Of a stretch of 64,000 nucleotides of DNA, positions 1-7,970 are shown piece after piece. Every line of letters begins with the position of its first letter. The stretch's first letter is position 1. Under the pieces are notes generated by a model that made no database searches, was not told the DNA's origin, and saw nothing but the letters and a program-made list of their open reading frames with translations. This DNA is from Bacteroidota bacterium (GTDB lineage: Bacteria > Bacteroidota > Bacteroidia > Cytophagales > Cyclobacteriaceae): assembly GCA_023428695.1 (NCBI GenBank), contig JAEYWY010000002.1:124001-188000 (forward strand), in the 5' to 3' direction. Made by a program: the position numbers and the translations under genes.

Positions 1-477
1 CTGAAAGATATCAGCGAACAGACTTCGTTTAAGAAATCGCTTGACTATATGGGCCTTGCTGAAGGCTCACAATTGCTTGGCAAACCTGTCGATTACGTTT
101 TCATCGGAAGCTGCACCAACGCGCGCATAGAAGACCTCCGGCTTGTTGCATCGATTGTTAAAGGCAAAAAGAAAGCAGATAATGTTGAGGTATGGGTTGT
201 TCCCGGATCGAAACAAGTTGAGGAGCAGGCACGCAAGGAAGGCCTTGATAAAATATTTGAAGAAGCAGGATTTCAGCTACGCCAGCCCGGATGTTCAGCG
301 TGTCTTGCAATGAATGAAGACAAGATACCTGCGGGTAAATATTGCATCAGCACTTCGAACAGAAATTTCGAGGGAAGACAGGGACCGAAGTCGAGAACGT
401 TTCTGGCAAGCCCGCTGAGTGCAGCAGCCGCCGCGATCACAGGCAAAGTCACCGATGTTCGCGAAATCGTACAATAA
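1..477 (+). CDS. leuC: 3-isopropylmalate dehydratase large subunit (3' part)
   Basis: This is the C-terminal 158 residues of the large subunit of isopropylmalate isomerase, which interconverts 2- and 3-isopropylmalate in leucine synthesis with the LeuD subunit. The reading frame is open to the first base, so the start lies upstream of the window. The three [4Fe-4S] cluster cysteines are visible: one in FIGSCTNAR (fragment residue 38) and a C-x2-C pair in QPGCSACLAMN (98 and 101). The end is intact. leuD follows 24 bp downstream, then leuB and leuA, so this is the first visible gene of a leucine operon. Confidence 0.97.
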   Translation: MKDISEQTSFKKSLDYMGLAEGSQLLGKPVDYVFIGSCTNARIEDLRLVASIVKGKKKADNVEVWVVPGSKQVEEQARKEGLDKIFEEAGFQLRQPGCSACLAMNEDKIPAGKYCISTSNRNFEGRQGPKSRTFLASPLSAAAAAITGKVTDVREIVQ

Positions 478-501
478 AGTCAAAAACGACAGAGCATACA
501 G

Positions 502-1089
502 ATGAGCAAAGAAAAATTCACGACGCTAAAAAGCACGGCGATTCCATTGCCAATTGAAAATATTGATACCGATCAGATCATTCCCGCGCGTTTCCTCAAG
601 GCGACAACCCGTGAAGGTTTTGGTGAGAACCTCTTCCGTGACTGGAGGTACACCTCGGAAAATACACCGAATGCGGATTTCGTTCTAAATAACTCTGACT
701 ACACCGGCAAGATCCTCGTTGCGGGAAAGAACTTCGGATGCGGAAGCAGTCGCGAACACGCCGCGTGGGCGATTTATGACTACGGATTACGTGTTGTTAT
801 TTCAAGTTTCTTCGCAGACATCTTCAAGAACAACGCGTTGAACAACGCACTACTGCCGGTACAGGTATCCGATGAATTTCTTAAGAAGGTTTTTGCAGCA
901 ATCGAAGCAGACCCGAAAGCAGAAATTACCGTAGATCTGCAAAACCAACGCGTTTCCCTGCCTGATGGAAGCTCGGAATCATTTGACATCAATCCGTACA
1001 AAAAGACATGTCTCACAAACGGATACGATGACATTGATTACCTCCTGAGTTTGCGGAACGACATAAAGCATTTTGAACTGACACATTAA
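502..1089 (+). CDS. leuD: 3-isopropylmalate dehydratase small subunit
   Basis: This is the swivel-domain subunit that completes the LeuCD isomerase. The family hallmarks are present: the N-terminal DTDQIIPARFL segment (about residues 22-32) and the NFGCGSSREHAAWA motif around residue 80. The length of 195 residues is normal for bacterial LeuD. It lies 24 bp after leuC and 13 bp before leuB on the same strand, so co-transcription is very likely. Nothing unusual is seen. Confidence 0.97.
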   Translation: MSKEKFTTLKSTAIPLPIENIDTDQIIPARFLKATTREGFGENLFRDWRYTSENTPNADFVLNNSDYTGKILVAGKNFGCGSSREHAAWAIYDYGLRVVISSFFADIFKNNALNNALLPVQVSDEFLKKVFAAIEADPKAEITVDLQNQRVSLPDGSSESFDINPYKKTCLTNGYDDIDYLLSLRNDIKHFELTH

Positions 1090-1102
1090 TCACGAAAAAC
1101 GA

Positions 1103-2209
1103 ATGAGTAAAAAATATAAGATCACCATACTGCCAGGCGACGGAATCGGCAAAGAAGTGACGAATTGCGGCAGAAAGGTCCTGGAACAGGTGGCAGAATG
1201 TTACGGTTTTGAGATTGCGTTCGACGAGGCTTTAATAGGCCATGAAGCAATCGAAGCCACAGGTGATCCCCTTCCGGCGGAGTCGCTTGAAAAAATGAAA
1301 AACTGCGACGCCATTCTCTTCGGTGCTGTCGGCCATCCGAAATATGATAATGATCCCACACTTCCCGTTCGTCCTGAACAGGGATTGCTTAAGATGAGGA
1401 AGGAACTCGGACTATACGCCAATCTTCGTCCCATCAAATTGTTTGACGAACTTCTAGAGGCGAGTAGTATTAAACCGGAAATCCTGAAAGGATCGGACAT
1501 ACTTTTCTTTCGCGAACTCACCGGTGATGTTTACTTCGGTGAGCGAGGCAGGAAAAACAACAACGATACGGCTTTCGACACAATGATCTATTCCAAATTC
1601 GAGGTTGAACGTATCGCGCACAAAGCATTCAAGGCTGCTCAAACCCGCCGGAAAAAAGTAACGTCGGTAGATAAGGCCAATGTGCTTGAAAGCTCACGCC
1701 TCTGGAGATCGGTTGTTCAGGATGTTGCGCGTAGCTATCCCGATGTAACTGTTGAGCACATGTTCGTAGACGCTGCTGCGATGAAGCTGATCCAGAATCC
1801 ACGCAGCTTTGATGTAGTCGTAACCGGTAACCTTTTTGGTGACATCCTGACTGACGAAGCATCGCAGATTGCCGGCTCCATGGGAATGCTTGCCTCCGCA
1901 TCCGTTGGCGATACGGTCGGGCTATATGAACCTATACACGGAAGCGCACATGACATTACGGGAATGGGTATTGCCAACCCTTTGGCATCAATCCTTTCGG
2001 CAGCACTGCTTCTCGATATTTCACTTGGGCGGAAGGAAGAATCAGATGCTGTTATCCGCGCCGTAGAACAAACATTAAAAGAAGGTTATCGCACGCGCGA
2101 TATCGCCGACGCCAATACGAAGCATGAGAAGATTCTCGGCACCGAAGTAATGGGCAATGTCGTTTGTAATAACATCCGGATGGCCGTGCAAACCCCGGTC
2201 AACCAATAA
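1103..2209 (+). CDS. leuB: 3-isopropylmalate dehydrogenase
   Basis: LeuB oxidises and decarboxylates 3-isopropylmalate to 2-ketoisocaproate using NAD+. At 368 residues it has the usual length. Visible motifs are the N-terminal ILPGDGIGKEV, the DTMIYSKFEVERIA segment with the catalytic tyrosine, VDKANVLESSRLWR with the catalytic lysine, and GNLFGDILTDEAS with the Mg2+-binding aspartates. The substrate-loop segment reads ELTGDVYFG where most family members have ELTGGIYFG, a small substitution of unknown effect. It sits between leuD and the isopropylmalate synthase gene with short gaps, as expected for one operon. Confidence 0.97.
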   Translation: MSKKYKITILPGDGIGKEVTNCGRKVLEQVAECYGFEIAFDEALIGHEAIEATGDPLPAESLEKMKNCDAILFGAVGHPKYDNDPTLPVRPEQGLLKMRKELGLYANLRPIKLFDELLEASSIKPEILKGSDILFFRELTGDVYFGERGRKNNNDTAFDTMIYSKFEVERIAHKAFKAAQTRRKKVTSVDKANVLESSRLWRSVVQDVARSYPDVTVEHMFVDAAAMKLIQNPRSFDVVVTGNLFGDILTDEASQIAGSMGMLASASVGDTVGLYEPIHGSAHDITGMGIANPLASILSAALLLDISLGRKEESDAVIRAVEQTLKEGYRTRDIADANTKHEKILGTEVMGNVVCNNIRMAVQTPVNQ

Positions 2210-2226
2210 CATAAAACGCGAAAATC

Positions 2227-3393
2227 ATGAGTAAGAAAATTGAAATCTTTGATACAACGCTTCGCGATGGCGAACAAGTGCCAGGATGCCAGCTTTCAAC
2301 AAGTGAGAAGGTTACCATAGCTCGCGCATTGGAAGAACTCGGGGTTGACGTGATTGAGGCAGGTTTCCCTATCTCAAGTCCGGGCGACTTCCTTTCGGTA
2401 ATCGAGATATCAAAGGCGGTTTCCGAGCCTGTAATCTGCGCACTGACACGCGCGAAAAAAGACGATATCGATGTCGCAGCCGAAGCGCTCCGCTATGCAA
2501 AACGCGGGCGTATACACACTGGTATCGGATCATCTGACATTCACATAAAACACAAGTTCAACAGCACACGCGAAAAGATCCTGGAACAGGGCGTGTGGGC
2601 AGTTGATTACGCGAAGGCGAAAGGTGTACAGGTTGAATTTTTTGCCGAGGATGCCGGTCGGGCCGACCTTGCGTTTCTTGCACAACTCGTGGAAGCTGTA
2701 ATTGCGGCTGGCGCAGACGTTGTAAATATTCCTGACACCACCGGATACTGTCTGCCGCACCTTTACGGAAGACGGATCCAATATCTGTTTGACAATGTCA
2801 AAAATATCGACAAGGCAATCATTTCAGTCCATTGTCATAATGACCTCGGTCTTGCCACAGCAAACACGATCTCAGGACTGATCCATGGAGCGCGCCAGGC
2901 CGAAGTGACGATCAACGGTATCGGTGAGCGCGCGGGAAATACGTCGCTTGAAGAAGTATCGATGATTCTGAAGACGCACAAGGATCTTAATCTTCATACG
3001 AACATAAAATCGGAAAAGATCTACGGATTGAGCACATTGGTTTCTGACATGATGCGTATGCCTGTGCAACCGAACAAGGCAATTGTAGGGGCAAACGCGT
3101 TTGCCCATTCTTCGGGTATCCACCAGGATGGTTTCCTGAAGAATGCAGAAAATTACGAAATCATCAATCCGTCTGATGTAGGAGTCCCATGTTCGTCGAT
3201 TGTGCTTACGGCCAGAAGCGGTCGCGCGGCACTGAAGCATCGCCTGGAGTTGCTTGGTTATCAGCCCAACAAGACAGAACTGGACACGCTGTATCAGAAC
3301 TTCCTGGTTCTCGCTGACGAGAAAAAAAATGTAAACGACGAGGATCTGACAGCCCTGGTGGCGAATACTCCTATCCTTGTCTCGCAACGATAA
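2227..3393 (+). CDS. leuA: 2-isopropylmalate synthase, short form
   Basis: This HMGL-type TIM-barrel enzyme condenses acetyl-CoA with 2-ketoisovalerate, the committed step to leucine. FDTTLRDGEQVPG near the N-terminus, the HCHNDLGLATANT metal site (HxH) and GIHQDGFLKN are all present. At 388 residues it stops after the catalytic and accessory region. The roughly 130-residue C-terminal LeuA regulatory domain that binds leucine in the 500-residue enzymes is absent. The operon context favours isopropylmalate synthase over the related citramalate or homocitrate synthases. It is the last gene of the operon and is followed by a terminator. Confidence 0.9.
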   Translation: MSKKIEIFDTTLRDGEQVPGCQLSTSEKVTIARALEELGVDVIEAGFPISSPGDFLSVIEISKAVSEPVICALTRAKKDDIDVAAEALRYAKRGRIHTGIGSSDIHIKHKFNSTREKILEQGVWAVDYAKAKGVQVEFFAEDAGRADLAFLAQLVEAVIAAGADVVNIPDTTGYCLPHLYGRRIQYLFDNVKNIDKAIISVHCHNDLGLATANTISGLIHGARQAEVTINGIGERAGNTSLEEVSMILKTHKDLNLHTNIKSEKIYGLSTLVSDMMRMPVQPNKAIVGANAFAHSSGIHQDGFLKNAENYEIINPSDVGVPCSSIVLTARSGRAALKHRLELLGYQPNKTELDTLYQNFLVLADEKKNVNDEDLTALVANTPILVSQR

Positions 3394-3413
3394 ACCAAAC
3401 CAAACCCCGTCCT

Positions 3414-3444
3414 AAGCGCCATCCTTGTGATGGCGCTTTTTTTT
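3414..3444 (+). terminator. Rho-independent terminator of the leu operon
   Basis: A perfect 8-bp stem, GCGCCATC / GATGGCGC with a 5-nt loop, is extended by an A-U pair on each side and followed by a run of eight T. It starts 21 bp after the leuA stop codon. Confidence 0.92.
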
Positions 3445-3508
3445 AGAAAGTCGGGATTTGTTAGTTCCGCGGATTAACCATATTTTCCGTCCTTATTTTC
3501 CTTTTAAG

Positions 3509-4354
3509 ATGACCCTAAAGCCGTTTTGGATACTGAGCGGACTACTTCTGCTAGTCAATTGCTCTCTTTGGGGCCAGGAAATTGGTCTTCAACTGTATAG
3601 TCTCAGAGATCAATTCAAAAAAGATCCCGCAGCGACAATGCAGGCCGTCCGGGCCATGGGATTTAAGTATGTGGAAATGACGGAGACGTATGGACTTTCA
3701 TTTCCACAATTCATCAAGCTTCTTGCACAGAATGAGATTTCTGTAATCAGTTACGGCACGACGTTCGAAGAACTTGAGCGCGACCCGCAGGCGGTAGCTG
3801 ATGCAGCACGGTCATACGGCGCGCGTTATGTTGTTTGTTACTGGATTCCACATGAGGGACCATTCACAAAAGCTGACGCGGACAGGGCATCAGAAATGTT
3901 CAATCGCGCCGGAAAAAAAATATCAGAAAACGGACTATTGTTTTGTTACCATCCACATGGCTACGAGTTCCTGACTGAGGGAAAAGAAACTGTCTTTGAT
4001 TACCTCGTCGGCCGGCTTACACCAGGTCTTGTCTATCTTCAGATGGACGTGTTCTGGATAAAACAGTCAGGACAGGATCCCGTGACACTTCTTAAAAGAT
4101 ATCCCACGCGATTCGTTTCGCTCCACCTTAAAGACCGAAAAAGAAAATCTCCTTTCTCGAACGATGGAAAGGCGGACCCCGAAACTAATGTTGTGCTGGG
4201 AACGGGTGATGTCGGAATAGATCGAATCTGTCAGGCCGCTACTGAACTCGGGCTACCGTTTTTCTTTATTGAGGATGAATCATCGCGCGCGATGGAGCAA
4301 ATCCCCCAGAGTCTTGATTATCTGAAGAACCTGAGCCCGCAAACCAGGAAATAG
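3509..4354 (+). CDS. Exported sugar phosphate isomerase/epimerase-like protein
   Basis: This protein belongs to the xylose-isomerase-like TIM-barrel (AP endonuclease 2 fold) superfamily. The core from about residue 25 includes IGLQLYSLRDQFKKD, YVEMTETYG, FCYHPHGYEF, LQMDVFWIKQSG and SLHLKDRK, the usual pattern of strand-end His, Asp and Glu metal ligands. The ATG at 3509 is preferred because it directly starts a signal peptide (MTLKPFWILSGLLLLVNC..WGQ); a TTG at 3458 would add 17 unlikely residues. The sequence LVNC resembles a lipobox but has Asn before the Cys, so ordinary cleavage after WGQ is also possible. The substrate is unknown. It is a single gene between the leu operon and a convergent minus-strand operon. 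Confidence 0.8.
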   Translation: MTLKPFWILSGLLLLVNCSLWGQEIGLQLYSLRDQFKKDPAATMQAVRAMGFKYVEMTETYGLSFPQFIKLLAQNEISVISYGTTFEELERDPQAVADAARSYGARYVVCYWIPHEGPFTKADADRASEMFNRAGKKISENGLLFCYHPHGYEFLTEGKETVFDYLVGRLTPGLVYLQMDVFWIKQSGQDPVTLLKRYPTRFVSLHLKDRKRKSPFSNDGKADPETNVVLGTGDVGIDRICQAATELGLPFFFIEDESSRAMEQIPQSLDYLKNLSPQTRK

Positions 4355-4359
4355 GATTA

Positions 4360-5043
4360 TTACTTTGTTTCGAGTTCCTCAAAGTCGATGTCAAGAATTT
4401 CGTACTTACCCCAGCCGATGAAATCGTAGTGCCACCATTCGGAACCATTCACGCGAAATCCGTTTTTTTTCATCACATCGATTAGTGTTTGTCTGTTCTT
4501 CCGTATCTCGGGATCCTTTACAGGCGTTGAGGGCCAGGCTTCCTTCTTGAATGAGTCGTATCCGGTAGGCATTCTTAACTCCTCTCCAGTCTGGAGATTA
4601 ATCAACGTGATATCAACCGCGCATCCTCTGTTGTGACGTGATCCCCTGTAGGGTGATGCCACGTACGTTGTATCCTTATACACCTCATAAAATTTCACGG
4701 TGGCCTTATACGGCCTGTATGCGTCGTAAACTTTTATCCCGAGACCGCTCTCCTTAAGTTCAGCCTGGGCTTTTTTTAACGCTTCAGCTACCGGACGCCG
4801 CGCGTAGGCACGAGGGAGTGTATAGATGACTTCTCCGGTGAAATTGTTTGTCGTGGCGTAACGGATGTCTAACACCAATCCGGGAATGAACTTCTCCAGA
4901 TTGATCAACTCCTTGTCTGGATTTGATTGAACGGCGCTCTGATACTCCGTCAAACCCGCAGGCTTCAAGCCGTATTTGTATTGGCCAAAACCAATGTTGA
5001 GAACAAGAAGCAACGGCAAGATGATGATTGTTGTGTTTTTCAT
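4360..5043 (-). CDS. D-alanyl-D-alanine dipeptidase, VanX/DdpX family (M15D)
   Basis: This zinc peptidase is predicted to hydrolyse D-Ala-D-Ala outside the cytoplasmic membrane. An N-terminal signal peptide (about residues 1-20, ending GFGQ) is followed by the M15D domain. The zinc and catalytic residues are visible: R110 in YDAYRP, H137 and D144 in SRHNRGCAVD, and E202 and H205 in SEWWHYDF. The length of 227 residues is normal. It is the last gene of a tightly packed minus-strand operon and overlaps the macro-domain gene by 4 bp. No vanA/vanH partners are present, so a role in peptidoglycan dipeptide recycling is more likely than glycopeptide resistance; that is inference. Confidence 0.9.
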   Translation of the reverse strand: MKNTTIIILPLLLVLNIGFGQYKYGLKPAGLTEYQSAVQSNPDKELINLEKFIPGLVLDIRYATTNNFTGEVIYTLPRAYARRPVAEALKKAQAELKESGLGIKVYDAYRPYKATVKFYEVYKDTTYVASPYRGSRHNRGCAVDITLINLQTGEELRMPTGYDSFKKEAWPSTPVKDPEIRKNRQTLIDVMKKNGFRVNGSEWWHYDFIGWGKYEILDIDFEELETK

Positions 5044-5558
5044 TCCTCAAGTATGCTGGTGTATATCTTGTAGTTTTCCTCATCAAAGCAACAGAAAATG
5101 ATCCGTTGCAGCGACCTGTCGTGGCTAAGAAAATTCCGAACGACTCCGGTGGCGATTTCTGCAGCGCGGCCCTTTGGGAAACCATAGACGCCGGTGCTTA
5201 TATTCGGAAAAGCAAGCGCACCTATTTTGTGATTTATCGCCAACCGGAGACTGTTTCCGTAAGCGTCTGCCAGTAATCGATCCTCACTTGCCGTTCCACC
5301 TTGCCATACCGGTCCGACGGTGTGGATAACATATTTTGCCGGAAGCATTCCAGCCGATGTGATAACGGCCTGGCCGGTTGGGCACCCGCCCTGAAGTCTG
5401 CGAATCGCATCGCATTCCTCCATGATGCGCGGACCTCCTTTTCTATGAATCGCCCCATTAACCCCACCTCCGCCTCTGAGACCTGAGTTGGCCGCATTTA
5501 CAATTGCATCGACTGCAAGCCCGGTTATGTCACCTTTTATCACTTTTACCCGCCTCAT
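5040..5558 (-). CDS. Macro domain protein, ADP-ribose / O-acetyl-ADP-ribose hydrolase family
   Basis: This is a stand-alone macro domain of 172 residues. The ligand-binding segments are IVNAANSGLRGGGGVNGAIH (residues about 20-39) and the phosphate loop NISTGVYGFP; the core strands VIHTVGPVW and FCCFDEE also fit. Relatives (YmdB, TARG/MacroD-like) bind ADP-ribose and remove acetyl or ADP-ribosyl groups from small molecules or proteins. It is cytoplasmic, with no signal sequence. It overlaps dtd upstream by 4 bp and the VanX-type gene downstream by 4 bp, which implies translational coupling. The physiological substrate cannot be inferred from the sequence. Confidence 0.92.
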   Translation of the reverse strand: MRRVKVIKGDITGLAVDAIVNAANSGLRGGGGVNGAIHRKGGPRIMEECDAIRRLQGGCPTGQAVITSAGMLPAKYVIHTVGPVWQGGTASEDRLLADAYGNSLRLAINHKIGALAFPNISTGVYGFPKGRAAEIATGVVRNFLSHDRSLQRIIFCCFDEENYKIYTSILEE

Positions 5559-6007
5559 ACTTTATTTTTCGTATCGATGATGATCGTAACAGGACCGTCG
5601 TTGACAAGCGCGACTTTCATGTCAGCGCCGAACTTCCCCGTCATCACGTTCGTGGCGGAAAGTCTCTGCAGCGCTGCCACAAAGGCTTCGTACAACGGGA
5701 TGGCTACATCAGGTTTTGCAGCTTTGATGTACGACGGCCTGTTTCCCTTCTTTGTACTCGCATGAAGTGTAAACTGACTCACCACCAGAAATTCCGCACC
5801 CTCGTCGCCGGCGCTACGGTTCATAACGCCATTTTCATCGTTAAAAATCCTGAGGTTGTAAATCTTGTTTGAGAGCCATTCGATGTCTTCAGCTGAATCG
5901 GCGTCTTCGATTCCCAAAAGAATGAGAAGGCCGTACCCGATTTGTGAACACACTTCCTGATCGATGGTTACGGAAGCTGACGAAACCCGTTGGATGACTG
6001 CGATCAT
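5555..6007 (-). CDS. dtd: D-aminoacyl-tRNA deacylase
   Basis: Dtd removes D-amino acids (and Gly from tRNA-Ala) from mischarged tRNAs. The two active-site signatures are present: SQFTLHASTKKGNRPSY (residues about 78-94) and the C-terminal NDGPVTI, corresponding to the GP-cis-Pro motif. The start MIAVIQRVSSASV is the conserved N-terminus and the length of 150 residues is typical. It overlaps the SDR gene upstream by 1 bp and the macro-domain gene downstream by 4 bp in a continuous minus-strand operon. Confidence 0.96.
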   Translation of the reverse strand: MIAVIQRVSSASVTIDQEVCSQIGYGLLILLGIEDADSAEDIEWLSNKIYNLRIFNDENGVMNRSAGDEGAEFLVVSQFTLHASTKKGNRPSYIKAAKPDVAIPLYEAFVAALQRLSATNVMTGKFGADMKVALVNDGPVTIIIDTKNKV

Positions 6008-6648
6008 CAGAAACGTTGCATTGATTTTGATTCATGAAAATGAATACCATCTTCTTCTGCCCGAGCGCAAGACTGCATCGCTTTCGCGACCTTTATTGAT
6101 TCGATGGCTTTGTACTTTGCAGGTATGAGAAATGCGAAGAGCTTGTAAAAGACTTTGGCAGCATCTTCACCCGAACGTTGTTCTGTCCGCGGTCCCAATA
6201 ACAACGAAGGCCTGAAAACATGATAGCTCTGAAATCCAACTCCGGCGATAGCCGCCTCAGTTTCACCTTTCACCTTGTTATAAAAAATTGCCGAGTTCTT
6301 GTCGGCGCCCAGCGCAGATACAATCAGAAATTGTCGCGCACCCTGGGCATGAGTTATCTTGGCGAGCTGAAGCGGATAATGAAAATCGACTTTCCAGAAT
6401 GCTTCTTTTGATTTCGCTTTTTTCATTGTTGTTCCAAGACAACAAAAAACAACATCACCTTTCAATTGATCTGTGTACTCTTCAAGGCGATCAAAGTCCA
6501 CAATGATTTGTCTCAACTTTGGATGCGCAACATCAGTTGCAGTCCTGACAATGGATTTTACAACATGATACTCAGGATCATCAAGTAATAACTCAAGCAG
6601 TTGTTTTCCGATTAGGCCGGTTGCACCGGCGATGACGGCGACCTTCAT
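6007..6648 (-). CDS. NAD(P)-binding Rossmann protein (atypical SDR, HTATIP2-like)
   Basis: This is a 213-residue atypical short-chain dehydrogenase. It has the N-terminal nucleotide-binding loop GATGLIGKQLLELL (residues 8-21), the CCLGTTMKKAKSKEAF segment and a YNKVKGE motif providing the Tyr-x3-Lys pair, followed by FRPSLLLGPR. These features match the TIP30/HTATIP2 and YeeZ-like group often annotated as oxidoreductases, whose substrates are mostly unknown. It is cytoplasmic. The start overlaps the DUF1232 gene upstream by 4 bp and its stop overlaps dtd by 1 bp, so it belongs to the same operon. Confidence 0.85.
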   Translation of the reverse strand: MKVAVIAGATGLIGKQLLELLLDDPEYHVVKSIVRTATDVAHPKLRQIIVDFDRLEEYTDQLKGDVVFCCLGTTMKKAKSKEAFWKVDFHYPLQLAKITHAQGARQFLIVSALGADKNSAIFYNKVKGETEAAIAGVGFQSYHVFRPSLLLGPRTEQRSGEDAAKVFYKLFAFLIPAKYKAIESIKVAKAMQSCARAEEDGIHFHESKSMQRF

Positions 6649-7064
6649 ATTTCAATAACCTGAGATTTCTCCCAAGTTATGAATTTCTCCAACTCCTCAT
6701 GAAGGGAGTTATAAGCCATCAGCAGTAATCCAAAATCATCCGTAAACCCGATACCGAGCAGCACGTCGGGAATCAAATCGAACGGATTGACGACGTAGAT
6801 AATTGTGGCGGTGACTAGCAGAATTGTCTTCCAGGGGACGTTCGTATATCGTCTGCTTACGTATGCCCGGAACATTCGAACTATCGTTTCAAATTTCTCG
6901 CGAACGCCGCGTTGACTGACTTCGTTCCAACGGATGTCCTTTATCTTGAGAGTAAGCTTTCCCGCCAGTGCAATGAGTCGCTGTCTCTTTCCGAGCACGG
7001 TGCCGGCGCTGCGCAAGGCAGCATCAAAAAAGGCGTTGGTCGTCATATGATTGAAATTATTCAA
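6645..7064 (-). CDS. YkvA-family (DUF1232) membrane protein
   Basis: This 139-residue protein has the DUF1232 core: a hydrophobic segment ILLVTATIIYVVNPFDLIPD and GFTDDFGLLLMA near the C-terminus, which match the family pattern of xYxxxPxDLIPD and xDDxxLL. The function of the family is unknown. The N-terminal 75 residues are basic. An internal ATG at residue 7 could be the real start. It overlaps both neighbours by 4 bp in the operon, being the second gene after the DUF7935-like gene. Confidence 0.82.
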   Translation of the reverse strand: MNNFNHMTTNAFFDAALRSAGTVLGKRQRLIALAGKLTLKIKDIRWNEVSQRGVREKFETIVRMFRAYVSRRYTNVPWKTILLVTATIIYVVNPFDLIPDVLLGIGFTDDFGLLLMAYNSLHEELEKFITWEKSQVIEI

Positions 7065-7582
7065 AAACTACGTTGAATTTCCTTTTTTAGTTCAATCAGC
7101 GCGTGTGAAGTAAGGTCCACGGGTTTGTTTACGAATTTTTCAATAATGCGCTTCGACAGGTCGATGCTTTGCGCATCCGGTGCAATTTCACCCGCAGCTT
7201 CATTTATTGTCACGATGATGTCTTCCTTCGCATTCTTGATCATCTCCCAAACGTCATGGCTCATGTATACTTGCTGCGACACGTTGTGATTAAATTCGTT
7301 TCTGATCTCCTGCAACAATAACTGATGAAATTCACGCGCCGGCATACCCGCAGTATTCAGTCTGACAAGCAGGTTCTGGGGGCTGATGCGTTCAAGGAAG
7401 AGCGTCATCCGCTCATACGCCTGCAGCCGGATCGGCAAAACGGTCGTGATACTCTGTCCGCGGACATCGATTCTTTTTAATTCCAGCTCCTTCTGGATCT
7501 GTGATCGCACCAGCAAATACGCGGCGTATAGAACCAGGGCAGCTGGAATAAGGATTTTTCCGAACTCAATTACGGCGTCCAT
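7061..7582 (-). CDS. Conserved single-pass membrane protein of unknown function (DUF7935-like)
   Basis: The function is not known. The start at 7582 is chosen because MDAVIEFGKILIPAALVLYA forms a transmembrane anchor at the very N-terminus; a longer open frame to 7729 would run through the start of the divergent gene. A cytoplasmic domain follows with the segment TVLPIRLQAYERMTLFLERI, which I associate from memory with a conserved Bacteroidota family (DUF7935). The rest is helical and ends with an acidic/basic tail. It is the first gene of the six-gene minus-strand operon ending at 4360 and is divergent from the HesB-like gene. Confidence 0.7.
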   Translation of the reverse strand: MDAVIEFGKILIPAALVLYAAYLLVRSQIQKELELKRIDVRGQSITTVLPIRLQAYERMTLFLERISPQNLLVRLNTAGMPAREFHQLLLQEIRNEFNHNVSQQVYMSHDVWEMIKNAKEDIIVTINEAAGEIAPDAQSIDLSKRIIEKFVNKPVDLTSHALIELKKEIQRSF

Positions 7583-7619
7583 AGAATCTTTCGTTGAATA
7601 AACGTGTTGGAAATTTAGA

Positions 7620-7627
7620 TATTTTTG
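7620..7627 (+). promoter_or_regulatory. Candidate -7 promoter box for the HesB-like gene
   Basis: TATTTTTG fits the Bacteroidota -7 consensus TAnnTTTG. It lies 22 bp before the ATG at 7650, and a TTG (7594-7596) 23 bp upstream could be the -33 element. Assignment is by pattern only. Confidence 0.35.
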
Positions 7628-7649
7628 AAGTACAAAACCTACTGAATGT

Positions 7650-7967
7650 ATGTTTGAGAATGTTAAGCCTGTAACGCTTTCTGGTAAGGCAATGGAGGAA
7701 GTGCGGAAGATTATGCAGACCAAGAACATTCCCGCCGACTACCGATTGCGCGTTGGCGTAAGGGGTGGCGGCGGATGCGGAGGTGCTACATTCATACTCG
7801 GCTTCGACAGGCCACGTGAAAGCGACCTTAGTTATGATGTGGAAGACATACCGGTTGTTGTCGACAGAAAGCACACATTATATCTGATAGGAAAAGAAAT
7901 TGACTTTGTTGACACTGCTGACGGTCGCGGCTTTACTTTTGTCGACCAGCCAAAAGTTGAGAAGTAA
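7650..7967 (+). CDS. HesB/IscA-family protein lacking the C-terminal CxC
   Basis: This 105-residue protein has the fold signature of A-type iron-sulfur carrier proteins: an N-terminal VTLSGKAMEEVRKIM helix, the glycine-rich segment RGGGGCGGATFILGFD with one Cys (C43), and VVVDRKHTLYLIGKEIDFVD. Canonical IscA/ErpA/SufA proteins then end with CGCGxSF, whose two cysteines hold the cluster. Here that segment reads GRGFTF (residues 92-97), so both are missing. It may bind iron or a partner differently, or act as a dimeric scaffold with one Cys per subunit. No other isc or suf gene is adjacent. The fold assignment is firm; the function is not. Confidence 0.85.
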   Translation: MFENVKPVTLSGKAMEEVRKIMQTKNIPADYRLRVGVRGGGGCGGATFILGFDRPRESDLSYDVEDIPVVVDRKHTLYLIGKEIDFVDTADGRGFTFVDQPKVEK

Positions 7968-7970
7968 ACT

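Noticed and set aside
4360..5043. Vancomycin resistance cluster
   Set aside because: Only a VanX-type dipeptidase is present. There is no VanA/B ligase, VanH dehydrogenase or VanRS pair, so resistance is not supported.
7061..7729. A 222-residue version of the DUF7935-like protein
   Set aside because: The first 49 codons lie over the HesB-like gene's promoter and start, and the conserved N-terminus begins at 7582.
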